A stretch of DNA of 64,000 nucleotides, from assembly GCF_023101765.2 (NCBI RefSeq), contig NC_064231.1, forward strand, positions 7,144,501-7,208,500. The letters run 5' to 3'. Made by a program: the position numbers and the translations under genes. The DNA comes from Spodoptera frugiperda (lineage: Eukaryota; Arthropoda; Insecta; Lepidoptera; Noctuidae). Below are positions 36,900 to 49,235 of the stretch, one piece after another; position 1 is the stretch's first letter; the number at the start of each line of letters is the position of its first letter. The notes below the pieces were generated by a model. That model was not told the origin of the DNA. It saw nothing but the letters and a program-made list of their open reading frames with translations, and ran no database searches.

Positions 36900-39800
36900 T
36901 TAGATACTCCTTTTAGACGATATTAAATGATTATCAAACCCGTATTTACAATACTATGTAGTTAGTACTATAAAATAAACTAACATGTAAAGATTTTATA
37001 CAGATACAGTGGTAACGAAGCTGTAAAAACCCCTTATATTTACGGGCAGGTAGGATTTCCGAAATAATGGAAGCATTGTCACTTTGATCGCGGTAAGGAC
37101 CCACTCACCAAGCCTTTAACCAAGTCTTTTTGGTCACCTGAAGTATCTTCTTTACAGTGTCTTGGTAAATAAGAAAGAAGTGTACAACTGAGTATAAAAA
37201 TATTAATCCCAAAACAAAAAGTATAGGCTTTGAACTTTTTATATGTAGCTAGAGATTATCTGATTCTAATAGCGTAAGTAATAGGGTAGAACTTGGTACT
37301 TATTTAATTTTTAATTCTAATATCCGTTTTGGGTAGATTATTTTAAAACGTGTATTTTTTTTATTTTACTTTACTTTGACTAAATACAAACCTACGTAAC
37401 GAATTTTAGGTCGGTACGACCATTGGAAGATATAGATAATTTTTTTGTTTTAGTTCCTTAGGGGTATGAATCGCATGACGTCATTTCTAGGTATGTTTTA
37501 CACGTAGAAATTACGTATTTACTAATTCTAAACTTTGATTCGTTTCATACAAGTATTGTTATCTTATATAACAAAATAAAAATATGTGTCTTATTAGATG
37601 TGTCTAATTTTCATTACCTAACTGACGGACTAAATAGATTTTTAATTGTCATACCAGTCATCATCCCTATTAAAGCAAAAATATCCAAAACTCATATCAT
37701 GAAAACGCTACGTTGCGACATCAAACAAACACTCATTTTAATTCTTAAAAGAATTTCTTTAAAATAAAATACTAATACCCCTTTGCCGTTTATAGTTTCC
37801 TGTAGTTGCTGTTACTAAACATGTTAAACAACAACCGATAAAAAAACATAATCGTTATATAAATCATCTTAAGCATAAGTACTGAGCACTGAGCGAGTAC
37901 AGGGCAAAAATATTATTGATTTTATTAGAAGCAGAATTTTAGTAGAGGCGATGGGGCTCGAATCCGATGATTTAAAGGCGTATACCCATATAATTTAAAA
38001 TCTGTATTACAATATCTGATTAACTTTTTATTGGTCTACCTAACATAGGTATTTCGTTAAAGCTAGACTTACTTTAAACTGTTTTTCAATTTTCCTTATT
38101 TTATAAATATTTTGTCATGGTCTTCTTCTAAATCTTACGGTAGCAAAAATACCTAAATATTCCACTACTGATATAATAGAAATATGTATAATATTTACTG
38201 TATTAAAAATGTTAATAATTAGCATTCGTCTTTAACGTAGATAGTTATTATTATACAATAATGATCTTCAAACAAAATAACAATACATTTTACATAAATA
38301 ATGAAGCCCTATTTTTTCTTTTACCGTACAAACGGCCATCTGTCGGAAGTCTTTGGAACCACTGAGTTGTTCGGTTGTGTAAACTATGAATCGGCGTAGA
38401 ACACTTTTTGCCTCTGCCGATACTCGCTCCGATTTATAGAGAAGGGGAAGTGAATAGTTACTACAAATGAAAATAGATGGCGTTGCAGAGGTAAGACCAT
38501 AATAACATTCTGAGTTACTTGTTTAAGATTGAAAGTTTCTGAAGTTTCCTCAAGTTTCCAGAACATGTTATGTTTTAGTTGATATTAGCTACAGCTTTGG
38601 TAATATAATTATGTAATGTTATTGTCGTCAATTTTGGTTAATATGTTTTAGTCCATGTCCATGACTGAAATAACGACCTCATGCTTAAAAGTTTGGTTCC
38701 CATTGGCTAGAGCTAGTTTGTTGAGCCGATCTAAACTGAGTTTAACATCTTGGTTAAATTACAGTCGACTACGAAACCTAAACTAAACCAGTACAGCGGA
38801 AATTACAAGCACTAACACGAGGTAACGGCGGATCGTCGGCTGTGATTTACCAAGATTATCCCGGCAGGCTCTTAGGGCGAGGGCCGTCTAACGGGACCGC
38901 GTGTTTCGATTTCGTAGAGCATTTCTCCGCGCAGTCCCGTTACTCGGCCGAAAGTACTTTTGTTGGTTGCTCGCGCGTCGAGCCAACGCCATGCGCGCCG
39001 CTCCGCTCGCTTACACGACCGATCGCTCGAGTTCACTGTATTGAGAACAACGTCGTTGTTTAGTACGAGTTCCCTCAAAACAAAGGCCTTTTCAAAATAA
39101 AATGGCTCCACAAGGAGAATGTTAAGTTCAGTTATTCTTACAGTTATATCTTTCAACTTCATTTACATAATTTATCATCACATTGAACTTGTCAAGCTTA
39201 CCATCTTATGCAATACGCATTAAGTTTGATCGCAAGATTATATTGGTTAAGTTGAACAAATTAAAGGGGTCCGAAAGAAGTAAGTCAATAAAATTTAGTG
39301 GCGAGTTGTGTAAGCGAGTGGCCTTGCGAGCGCGCGGGTCGATGACTGCCGCTGACTGGATGATGTTTACCTTATCAACAGAGTGAGCGTAACCAACGAA
39401 AGTTCCAGCGCCTAACTTTGTGCCCAAAATTTTTGAGAGCGCTACACATTTATTGCATGAGTCTGAACGACTACGGCGTAGCACGTTTATTGCCCTGCTA
39501 CGGCTACATTGTCTCTACCCGAGCTTAATTGCGGCCATCAACAAAAAGTTCCTAAAAAACTTTTATTGATTCTTATTAATTTCTAAACGCAAAAAATATA
39601 TGATAGTTTTAAATCTCTACGGCTTAAAAAAATAACCTTGAATATTTGAGCTATCGTTTTTGAACTTGAGTCCTTCAGCAAAAAGTTTAACGAACATTTT
39701 TTTGGGCAATAGTGAAGTATAGGAATATTCCATAGCGAGTTCGTCAGTTGGCACTAGGCGTCGCGGCGCGGTGATCAGGCCGGTATGGGGGGGAGGCTTG

Positions 39801-40490
39801 CGCGGTGACGTAATCCATGCGGTTCGATACTCTCGAAAGGCTGCGGGGTCGACGGCCGCTAGACGCGGAACCGCAGCCTACACGACTGCTCAATTAAACA
39901 TTCCGCATGTACATTGTACCCATACCCACACCGTGGAACATCATCACATTCAAATATTCATTTTCATAATATTATAATAGCCGATAACACCACGCAAATA
40001 TTGACACTGATACAGTTTCATGTGGTACTAATATAAATTCAATGCATAAAGTCAAAGACCAGTTAATAAATGCATGGAATTGTTTATTATATAAATATAC
40101 ATATTGGCTCTAAGTTAATATTAACACTATATTAAAATGTAGCCTTTTTAAGCAAGTAGGTAATAATCTGAAAAATTAAATAATGTTGAGTTCAATAGCC
40201 TCACAATGGTGATGTTACTTCCTTAAGTGGCAAAGACAATTTGTCTGTGTATTCTGTAATGTTTTCGTAACTGTAAATAAATAATGAATCTTGCAAAATA
40301 TGAATTATAGTCGGCAATAAATGGAGGCCTATAATTAAACAAATGGTGACCAAACCTACGCGATTAATCAAACGCCCACGTCGCGGTCGGCCTACAGATT
40401 GAATTGTTCTACCACACGTCTTACTCGCTTTGCTAATTATATTATTAAACGTCGCGATTGAATCATATGATATGCGTAAGATGACGAAGG
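36900..40490. other. AT-rich DNA with GC-rich patches
   Basis: No gene seen outside the 38.83-39.06 kb block. GC-richer patches at 39.30-39.40 and 39.74-39.90 kb have no good exon. The rest is featureless. Confidence 0.45.
38830..39060. promoter_or_regulatory. CpG-rich block, promoter-like
   Basis: GC-rich DNA in an AT-rich setting with open frames on both strands but no good start plus donor. A related GC-rich patch at 39.74-39.90 kb contains GTGACGTAA (CRE-like). The phrase GGTCGATGACYGCC recurs at about 39.34 and 43.28 kb. I see no recognisable coding sequence. Confidence 0.3.
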
Positions 40491-40499
40491 TTCGCGATG

Positions 40500-40740
40500 C
40501 AGTGATACAGTATAGGAATTTCGAGAAAAGTAAATAAGTGCAATAATGAGTTCAAGTGAGAGGTGCGCGTGAAGGGCCGAGAGCGAGTTACACAAGAAGG
40601 GTTACAAAACTATGGCAATGAACCCGAGTGAACCTAAACCTTGCGAACCGCTAGCCGCCGATGGCGACAGGCGTCGTGAACCTGCGGCACCGCGCGATGC
40701 ACTTTATTGTTATTCACCGTCAACCACACGTGTCGTAAAA
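40500..40740 (+). other. candidate 5' exon (MAMNPSEPKPCEPLAADGD...)
   Basis: A moderately GC-rich block with a leader-like stretch, then ATG at 40612 in fair context (AAACTATGG) opening MAMNPSEPKPCEPLAADG and DRRREPAAPRDALYCYSP. The frame stays open to 40854 but becomes AT-rich after about 40.74 kb. No good GT donor is seen (weak GTC|GTAAAA at about 40.74 kb). The product is not recognised. Confidence 0.3.
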
Positions 40741-41350
40741 TCGAACGCTATTTATAGGTCTACTGAGAACAAAAACGTTCCTGTGGTTTGGAAATGGCAT
40801 TTTTATTTATATTTACCGCTATTTCATCACAGTTTCAGCTCATTTACCCTTTGATCATGCATTTGTATTGTATGGAAATACATATTATACATACTTTAGC
40901 TTTCAGCATTCATAGTAACGGTTTACAACACAAATTATGCGAATGTAAATTCATAGGAATAAATTTATATGCAGTATTAATAATTAATTATTGTATGTTT
41001 ACTCTATTGAAATATTCATGTGACTATGTTCCTGTGTTCCAAGAATCGAACTGTTCTTAATATATTCTTATAAAATAAAATAAAAAATATTTGCATTTTA
41101 AGGAAACTTGAACTCAAGATAATAAATTAAAATAGTTTTATTTATCAACATTTCATTTTGTTATTGGTGAATCCCAAACTAGATTTCAATCAACGAGTTC
41201 CAATTGCTAAAAGCTACAAACTTTTAGCATAAATAAAATGATTGCAGTATATTATAACAGTAAAAATGACGAAGATTGCAGCAGATGTCGGTGGGATGAA
41301 CAAAATGATTATATGAACCGTTACAAACGTGTGTTTATATAAAACTTTTT

Positions 41351-41507
41351 TCAATAAAAATGTTGATGATTCCCTCCGCTCGTGTTGCAGGCGGTACAAC
41401 GGGCGCGGAAATGTTCCCTGCAGGCTGCACTGCGCGGGCGCCGATCTGCGCTCGCAATGCGGAAACTCAGCTTTTTGCTGCACTCGTGCGCACAGGAGAC
41501 TCTTCGA
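41351..41507 (-). CDS. alternative minus-strand terminal exon
   Basis: The acceptor TTTTTATTTTAATTGATAG|T is strong. Entered in phase 2 it encodes 51 residues, RRVSCAHECSKKLSFRIAS through CREHFRARCTACNTSGG to a TGA at 41353-41351. A minus-strand AATAAA lies at about 41137. The phase matches the first exons at 50510 and 54108, which would make proteins of about 79 and 87 residues. It overlaps the plus-strand reading antisense; at most one is likely to be coding. Confidence 0.3.
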
Positions 41508-41523
41508 CTATCAATTAAAATAA
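41391..41523 (+). CDS. candidate terminal exon, cysteine-rich
   Basis: The acceptor CTCGTGTTGCAG|G is preceded by a pyrimidine-rich tract. Entered in phase 2 the exon reads RYNGRGNVPCRLHCAGADLR then SQCGNSAFCC and TRAHRRLFDYQLK, stopping at TAA 41521. Codon use is coding-like. Phase and base fit the 35.3-kb exon (total 79 residues). The C-x3-C-x8-C-x5-CC pattern hints at a disulfide or metal cluster, but I recognise no family. The minus strand of the same block is also open with a good acceptor (41351-41507), so the strand is uncertain. Confidence 0.35.
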
Positions 41524-41559
41524 AAAGTTACGCCATAATGCTGTTGTTAATCACTTCAT

Positions 41560-44020
41560 TAACATAACATCAAGCCTGGTATTGCTGGAGTGAGTAAGCA
41601 GAGGTAAGAGAGAGGGTTTACATTAACCACTTTTCACTGGTAAACCAATAATAGTAAAGAGGGGCTTTGCTCTATAATCTCAAATTACTACCTACTGATG
41701 TCCAAGATATTTAATTAAAACATTTAACAATGACTTGTTACAATGAAGTTCCAGGTCAAGTCAATAATTGATCGTTTGTATTAACGGGATAGCTTCTGAC
41801 GAAGACACATTGTGATAAAGTGACCCTCATTCATAATACACTATCCTTCTGTACCTATCACAGTCATCCCACACTTTTCACTTGGATTAGTGGCATCTAA
41901 TTTTCCACTTTAATATTAATTATATTAAGGACCTATTTCAGTTAAATTTTATCTTTTCAATGTCAGCCGAAAAGCCTGCTTAACTATATATAAATATTCA
42001 ATTGGAGCTGCACAATTCAAATGTTCCTCCCTCTTTTGACCAGTTATGTTAAGCATCCCCTATGGGGAATGCAATAACCATAAGGCACACATCGAGAATT
42101 AATAATGTTATTAAAAAAACCGAAAAACCTTATGTACAAATACCTAATCATTATGAGACAATCTGCATACTTAAACCTTAGATTTCAGTTTACATTCGGT
42201 GAGGAAAACTAGACTAATACTTACTCATCATCTTGCCTTATAATACCCCAGTAATTGTTTAAACTTGTTTAATAATAAAGATGAATCTATAAATCTTACA
42301 TAGTCACCTGCTATACATTATTTGCTACATCCCACACTACGACATGGTGGTTTTGCGTCCAAGAGCCTGCTTCTAAACAACGTAATTACGTACGGCATTA
42401 AAGTTTAATCTCAGAGATAAATATCTACAGTATCTAACTGTTTGTAACATCTAACCAAAATAATTAATATACAGATTTGTTTCGTTTATTTACACTATTA
42501 ATATTGTTAAGTAAAAGTAGCAAATTCGCTGTGACTAAGTAACCTCAAAAATATATGTATTTATTGACCTTTGTGTAACGTTAGGTTGCTATAATAAGCT
42601 TTGATTAATATGAAAAATGGAGCTCAAACAATGTAGTAGGCCGCACAAAGCCGCGAGCGGACGCTAGAACAAACGACATCAACGTGCGCGCAGCACTCTG
42701 CCCTGCGCCTGATTGCTTGAACAGTTAAATGCGAGCTATCACTCATAATTAATAAGTGTATTAATATACGCCACTTCCTCGCTCATTCTCTCCTTCTGCA
42801 GTCATTGACTTCACCTCGTTACATACTCGTGTCTACTTCGCGATTTTCTCACACTGCGAATCATTTTATTGCACATTTTATACCATCTCTAACATTTATT
42901 ATTATGCTCCAAGTCGAGATTAAGTCACATAATAAGTGTATATCTAATACTTAATTGGACAAATCTTGTAATCATCTCAAGTTTATTACATGTAATTTAC
43001 TAAAATGGGAAACAGTTTGATGTTAAACGTTTAAATTGTTCACCAATTTATTTTTTCGTGAATGTTGTTATTGCAAGAGTAACGGTTATGACTATTTTTC
43101 AAAGAAATGCAAGAGTTCAAAAGTTCCTTCGTCATTGTTTTTAACAGTGAGTCACATATGTGAAATATCAAGAAGTAAAAACCCAGGCATCCAGCTTGAA
43201 GTCGTCATCAGCTTCTGTCACGTGGCTTGTCAGAAAAGTGCGCGCTCGCGAACTGTAGATTCCCGCCAAACGCGGACACCGCGGGGTCGATGACCGCCAC
43301 TCACATGCTCGATAAAAGTAAAAACTCATACTTTGCGCGTTATTACAAAATGTAAAATGTTCATCCAGTCAATCCAGTGTTCAAATTATTTTATACGCAT
43401 GCATTGAATGAAATGATACAAAATTGAGAGATTATGAAGGGGTGAATTGATCAAAGTATTCAATGAACTAGTTCAAGAGCAATGAGCAAGATGAACTTAT
43501 TTCTAACTTGCATAGATGCTGAATTATTATTTATAATATCTTTTCGTTTCTTTATGACAAAGGCAAAATATTTTTATTACTTTATAAGTAAAAATATGGT
43601 TTGATAAGTAATATTTTCAGCACAATAGGAGCATGACTCAATGATTAACAGTATATGTTAATGTGTTTACTTACACATATTTCAAAAAATATGTTAAAAG
43701 CCATGAAGTTTAATATTTGATGTATTCGCTTTATTATGTAATGTCTTCCAAACGTTTGAACAATTCTTAGACTAAATATTTAATTGGCGAAACATTACTG
43801 GCGTACGTCTACAAAAATAATTTTAAGATAAATCTTACATTAAGATGTCTCATTATCTCGGCTAAGCTCACTAAAATATTGAGGCGAAGTGCAACAGTGC
43901 GTCAAAGTAAAAAAGTAAATGATAACGTCTTAGATGTAAAAAGTGAGTTTTCATTATATCAAAAATAAAGAAGTTTACAATATCCATAACAGAGTGAGCG
44001 TAGATGAAAAGTGAATCAAC
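41560..44020. other. AT-rich DNA, no clear gene
   Basis: A repeat remnant (TTTTGACCAGTTATG type) lies at about 42035-42085. A GC-rich spot at 42.64-42.72 kb has a minus ATG frame (MSFVLASARGFVRPTT) without a donor. A GC-rich spot at 43.23-43.30 kb shares GGTCGATGACCGCC with 39.34 kb. Confidence 0.4.
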
Positions 44021-44029
44021 CTGACGTTT

Positions 44030-44150
44030 GGTTGCGCGGCCACTTGCGTTCGTTCACCTCACAAATTTTCGTTTCGTTGGCGTAGTGTGCGTGCCGCCTC
44101 CCCCCACACCCTGCCAGCGAAGCCCCCCATTCCGCCAACTTAGATCACGA
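44030..44150. promoter_or_regulatory. GC-rich block with short minus-strand exon-like frame
   Basis: On minus, an ATG near 44134 opens MGGFAGRVWGEAARTLRQRN followed by EN, and reaches a TTT|GTGAGG donor-like site (phase 2). On plus, an in-frame reading is also open. It may be another 5' exon of the minus-strand set, or only promoter DNA. Confidence 0.25.
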
Positions 44151-44911
44151 CTAGCTATACAAGCCATTGTTCATACACACATACAAAAGATTCAATGGCT
44201 CGACAACATATTAGCTAAACTCATATTTCTTGCAGAACGTCAATCAGGATCAAAGGATAGAAATCCAAATATTTATGAAATTCAGGATGTACATTACACC
44301 TTTCTTATAATAATAGAATAAAACCAGAATTATGACAATGGCATACTTCTCAGTTTTGCAAGAGCCGGATGTAATGCAAAAACATCATAAGAAGGATTTC
44401 ATTAACACGTATTATGTTTCCATTACTCTTCATTAGAAAGAAAACTGATGTAGTGGGAACAGAGCGTTGAATAAGCATTGTTGATTCAAATGGTATAATG
44501 GTGGTGCGAGCTAGGCCTTGTCAATGACCTCTATTTCGCCACCGAACATTACAAATGGCGAGAGAGGTCGATGATTCGCGTCACGCCTGCTTCGGCGGCA
44601 GCGCGTCCAATCTAACACTTACAACTAAACTATCACGGCCGGCAACGCGTTTTTAATATTATCACTACATTTTAGAATAATATGTTTTAGGAATTTTAAA
44701 TTGTTGCACTCTAATGAAAACGGTTACTAAGTAGGTAAGACAGCTTTTAAGTTTTCCAATATTTGTAACTTTTTTACTACCTATAGGAAATAGGAGGTTT
44801 TCCATAAAGTAGATAAATCCATTTGAAGCGAATAATATAGATGTATCTAAATTAAATTCTAGTCTTAACCAAATAAGTGGATGATGCTGTAACATGTGCC
44901 GTAAGTGTGGT

Positions 44912-45185
44912 CTACGACCTGGAAATGGAGTCACAAAAGAGTGTCAGTACATTTGCTAAATCTCATTAGGACAAAGAAAACTTACGGTGAATGTGACGGG
45001 TAATATCGTTCAACGGTAAGAGCACGGCGCGTCTTGGAGCTGTGCAAATGTAGGTACCCTTCAGATGGCGAAGATAAAGTCATGGTGACGGATTGATAGA
45101 ATGACAATTTGGTGAGTAGGCCAGGTACCGCGGAAGACACCGGTCGCGGTTCACCATGGTTCAACGTGACACTTTCCGACGTCAT
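44912..45185 (-). CDS. candidate small two-exon gene with 67-nt intron
   Basis: Exon 1 (44986-45185) is open from ATG and reads MTSESVTLNHGEPRPVSSAV to ALTVERYYPSHSP with coding-like codon use. It ends at CACC|GTAAGT. A 67-nt intron (44919-44985) closes with TGACTCCATTTCCAG. In this frame the protein stops two codons into exon 2 (68 residues). In another frame (phase 1) exon 2 stays open for a further 85-90 codons, but exon 1 then has an upstream stop. A CpG-rich block at 45.19-45.26 kb lies just upstream. I do not recognise the product; a spliced non-coding RNA is the alternative. Confidence 0.4.
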
Positions 45186-46033
45186 AAACAACTTTCCTAC
45201 TAGCAATGCGCTGGCGCAGCGACGCTAGCGCCGCGCGTCGCGCACGCCGCCCACGAGAATTATTGTGCGCCACTTTTCTAGAAAAATAATTAATTTGCAC
45301 TACGGCTATGACTTTTCTTCACACTGCTTCTCACTCTATTAATTGGTGATGACTGAAAATATTCAATACGCGAAAGCGTTGCGCTAATCCAATTTACTTT
45401 TTTTGTTTGGCCAGTCAAAAAACGAAGCTTGTTAGACCTATAAGAATTCAGACTATGAGCCGGTAACCTAGAAATTGTTACCTCACGCTGCGTAAAAACC
45501 AGACCTATTCCATTTGGAATAAATACATCCACTTCTAGCTCAATGTTGTGATCTTGTCACAGATTTTTGATACAGTTCTTGAAGTTGCTATTTCATTTAA
45601 TTGTTGTATGATGTAACAGCACCATTTGACAGTTTTTGTTTCCTGAAGGAGTTGGTAGGGTTGCAATGCACATGTAGATGATGATGCTTGTTACATGAAT
45701 GTTACCTACAATACATGTTACATTGAATGTGTGCACTTGTGCAGAATTAAATTTAAGGTAACACTCGTTTTTACTAGGTTATTTTATGATTTCCATATAA
45801 AAGCATTATATATTAATAAATGCACCGGGTACAATTCTAAGCTGTATAGGTTTAATGAAAATTCCTGAATCCTCAATAATAGCATGGATTTTAGAAGTGT
45901 ACCCTGTGTGTATGTAAGAATAGTCTATCTTTTTGTTACATGGGACTTGTAACAAAATTGATGAAAAACAGTTACACTTCTACCTACCATACTTCTTTAA
46001 AGGAGTAACGTAACGTAGTTAATGTCATTATAA

Positions 46034-46165
46034 ACTACTAGCTTCTACCAGCGGCTTCGCACGAGTCCCATGGGATAAGATACAAATTTCAACAAAATCG
46101 ATTCAGTAGTTTAAGCGTGATTGTCGGACAAACATCCAAACAAACAAAATTTCACATTTATAGTA
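46034..46165 (+). mobile_element. LINE/SINE 3'-tail fragment
   Basis: TAGCTTCTACCAGCGGCTTC, then GCACGAGTCCCATGGGATAA and AAATTTCAACAAAATCGATTCAGTAGTTTAAGCGTGA (split here only for length). From memory this is a very widespread moth retroelement tail. Confidence 0.65.
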
Positions 46166-46179
46166 TTAGTGATTAATAT

Positions 46180-49120
46180 TTGATTTAGGATAAAAATATT
46201 AATTTCAGTATCAATTTCATATACGGACTATCAGATCAAGAAAATTATAAGCGCCATAAATATAATGGAAGGTCCAGGAAACGCGTCCCTGGCACACATA
46301 AACAGGCCGTTGCCACGCGACCACTTAGTCCTTCCACTCAAATTGGAATTTAATGAAACTTGTATACTTTACAATTTCCATTTAAGTATTTTACTTACAA
46401 CTTACATTACATGAGCTTTGAATACGTATTTGCTAGAATGAGGCGTTTATTGCTTAAGCCAATTTAAGTCCTAGTCCCTCTAGGCAAGTTGCATTCTACT
46501 CAAACCAGAGAACAGAAAAACTACACTAATGTTTAGGATTGAACTCAGATTTGATAATTATAATTTTTCGAATGCCGCTGTCAATTCTACGCATTGAATT
46601 TTCAATTCATTCGTTCGACTACCGTATTCAAATGTACCGTATGTCTAGGAAGACGAATCTGATGAAAATCATTTTCAAAAATCTCAATAGTATCTTGTAG
46701 TCTGGAATTAATAGCCCTGTTTAGCAATAATTCCCCCTATTACATTAGAATTCAGACAAGTGAAGACAAAACGTAGTGTAATTTATACATTTCCGGCCAT
46801 TCTTGCGTGTGATGTTTTGTTTATGTAATTTAAGGCAGATTCCCCTGATATAAATAGTATGTTATACCATTATAAGATATAGATTATGTCGTGTGGTGAT
46901 GGTAGAGCAGGATGCTAATTACCACCGCCCTAATTCTTTCCGTGGGTGTCGTTAAAGTTGATTAGTGATTAAGGTGTAATTGATTACTCTGACCCAATTT
47001 AGACGGAAACGTACCGTATTCAAGAAGTTAGGTTAAAATTAATAAATATTTAATGTTGTTCTTACTTATCATACTCTCACAATACATTCAGTATATTAAC
47101 AAAATCGTAGTTAAAAAAACAAAACAATTCAATTACTAAAGGCTGTAAAAATGACCTAACTCTCACGATATTAAAGTAATGGACCCTATCGTAAACATCG
47201 GAGCACGCGTCAACAGATTACTGTATTTTCATTACGTAATGGCAGGCAGGCCATCAGGTAATATGTTGATGCAGCGAGCCTCCGACCTATCTATCGGTGC
47301 ATCCACTGCATGCCGCGGGATACCGGCCTCTAACGGGACATAAACCTTTTTACTTTTTTTCAACCTCGGACCATCCTCGGTATGCGTTCACTTTTAATGA
47401 CGACTCTCTGACATTTCTTTTTCGGTTGTTTTTAATTACATATCGTACATAGATTGTTTGGTTAGACTTATTTAGATGGTTTTGGAGTCAAGTTGTTATT
47501 GTAAGTAATCCTTGCTTGACATTAACTTGATATGTGTGTATGTTTGAGAATGAAGAGTTTAGTCGTAGGTCAGTAACACAAACACTTCACTCACCTACAT
47601 TAATCTCAAGCATGTTATTTAAAATAAATTGCCAATAATCAATATGAAAGAACTTTAAAACAACACCTCGTGTAGAATCTATAATTCCATAGAAACCAGT
47701 CTGCTACACATGAATGTAAAAACAACAAACAATATTTCCCGTTACCGATTGATTTATAGCTTTAGTTCAAAACAATGTGCAGTGAGCAGCTACTTTGTGG
47801 TCAAACTAGAGGTCCTTTGTTTACGAGCCCTTTGTGCGAGTAACGGGAGGCAGCCCGTGTGACGTATTCTCTGTGACGTCACACGCTGTATTTTCAACAA
47901 AAATGCACTTTTGCCGTCATGCAGTGCCCGCTACAAAGTAACAGTTCCTCTTGTAAACCGGGATCTATAGTAATAGCTGTTTCTCAGAACCAACGGACCC
48001 TTTAAGTACAAAAGATTAGGAAGATATATGGCCAGTCATTTTTCGTTCGCTCTGTGACCAATTTGAGGTTTAAATACCATATTATCTTTGGACCAAAGTA
48101 TTCTTTTTGTTTGTGTTACAACATCAGGTAGTCTTTGTGGTTGAGGATACATTAAAACAATGAATATTCTAGTGTAGATGACTTTATTATTGACAAATAC
48201 AAATAACAATACAGATTTTTATACCATAACGATAAAAATAACCCACTTAGTATTATATATTTTTTTATGTTTTATATAAGTAGCCTACATGTGTTGGGTA
48301 CATGTACAAATGTACACATGTAGGCTACTTACTATTGGCAATGTATTCCTATTGTTTATACTGAAAAATACCGGTATAAACAACAACAAGCATGTTTACA
48401 ACAATCTCCAATGAAAACTCATTCCATAAACCTCTCTGCGGTTATTGGAGAGTCCGTAATCACAATTTCTAAAATCAATCATTGGATAGTTCTACCTAAT
48501 AAATAAACGCGTATACTTCACAAGTTTACACCCAGCTATCTAGCAACAGATGCAAATGTATCCATTTCAGAGACGAGTAAATATAATTAACGAAAAAAGC
48601 ATCTGTTGATCTGTGGTGATGAGCAAAAAATGACATTAGCAAGGCGGGCCAAACTAGGATGGCATCGATTCTAACCGATTCAATTAACATACCGCCCATA
48701 CGTGCAAACGTCTACTTTTTGTATAAACTGTACTGTTATGGCATTAACAAAAGAAAGGGGTTTAATAGAGAGGATACAAAAAAACGCCTGTGATTACTTA
48801 ACCCATATCCGGCACCGGGTCCACGCGGGCCATATGCTCGCGTAACCCTTTGGCCCCGTTATATCGCGTTTGTTTAACAGTTGCATAATCATTATAATAG
48901 CTGACGTTTTTTGTACTTACCAAAGAACAACAATATGCGCCAGGTGATGTTTTTTACCCGCGATACACAATGTGTTCTACTTATTTGGCATAGACACAGA
49001 TAACGCTTACATATTTTGATAAGACTTGTTTACTTAGATGTTACGATAACCAAATGCGAGCTAAAGAAACATGGCTTAGCACAAGTTATCTAGGTGTTGG
49101 TGTTTAGTATAATTATTTTC
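46180..49120. other. AT-rich DNA with one hairpin
   Basis: No gene seen. GC-richer, repeat-like pieces lie at 47.24-47.34 and 48.80-48.87 kb. TGACGTCAC occurs at about 47875-47882. The 48.28-kb hairpin is listed separately. Confidence 0.45.
48277..48331. repeat. perfect 18-bp inverted repeat (hairpin)
   Basis: TAAGTAGCCTACATGTGT (48277-48294) and its exact reverse complement (48314-48331) enclose 19 bases. The loop itself contains ACATGT...ACATGT-type words. It could be the tip of a decayed palindromic element. The stem is too short for a typical microRNA precursor. Confidence 0.7.
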
Positions 49121-49129
49121 ACTTTTCGC

Positions 49130-49235
49130 CTTATGCAGCGCGGGGCGAGAGCTGCGAGACGATCGCGCCACGATGTGTCGACGTGTCGCCGATTCCTGGA
49201 AGCGCGCGCTTTCCACGCACGCTGACTGAACTGCA
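49130..49235. promoter_or_regulatory. CpG-rich promoter-like block
   Basis: A GC-rich stretch with a minus-strand TTCAGTC initiator-like motif near 49225. A weak GTGAAA donor lies near 49.12 kb, and a short plus-strand ATG frame (18 codons) crosses it. It resembles the other 5' islands of this region but has no convincing exon. Confidence 0.3.
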
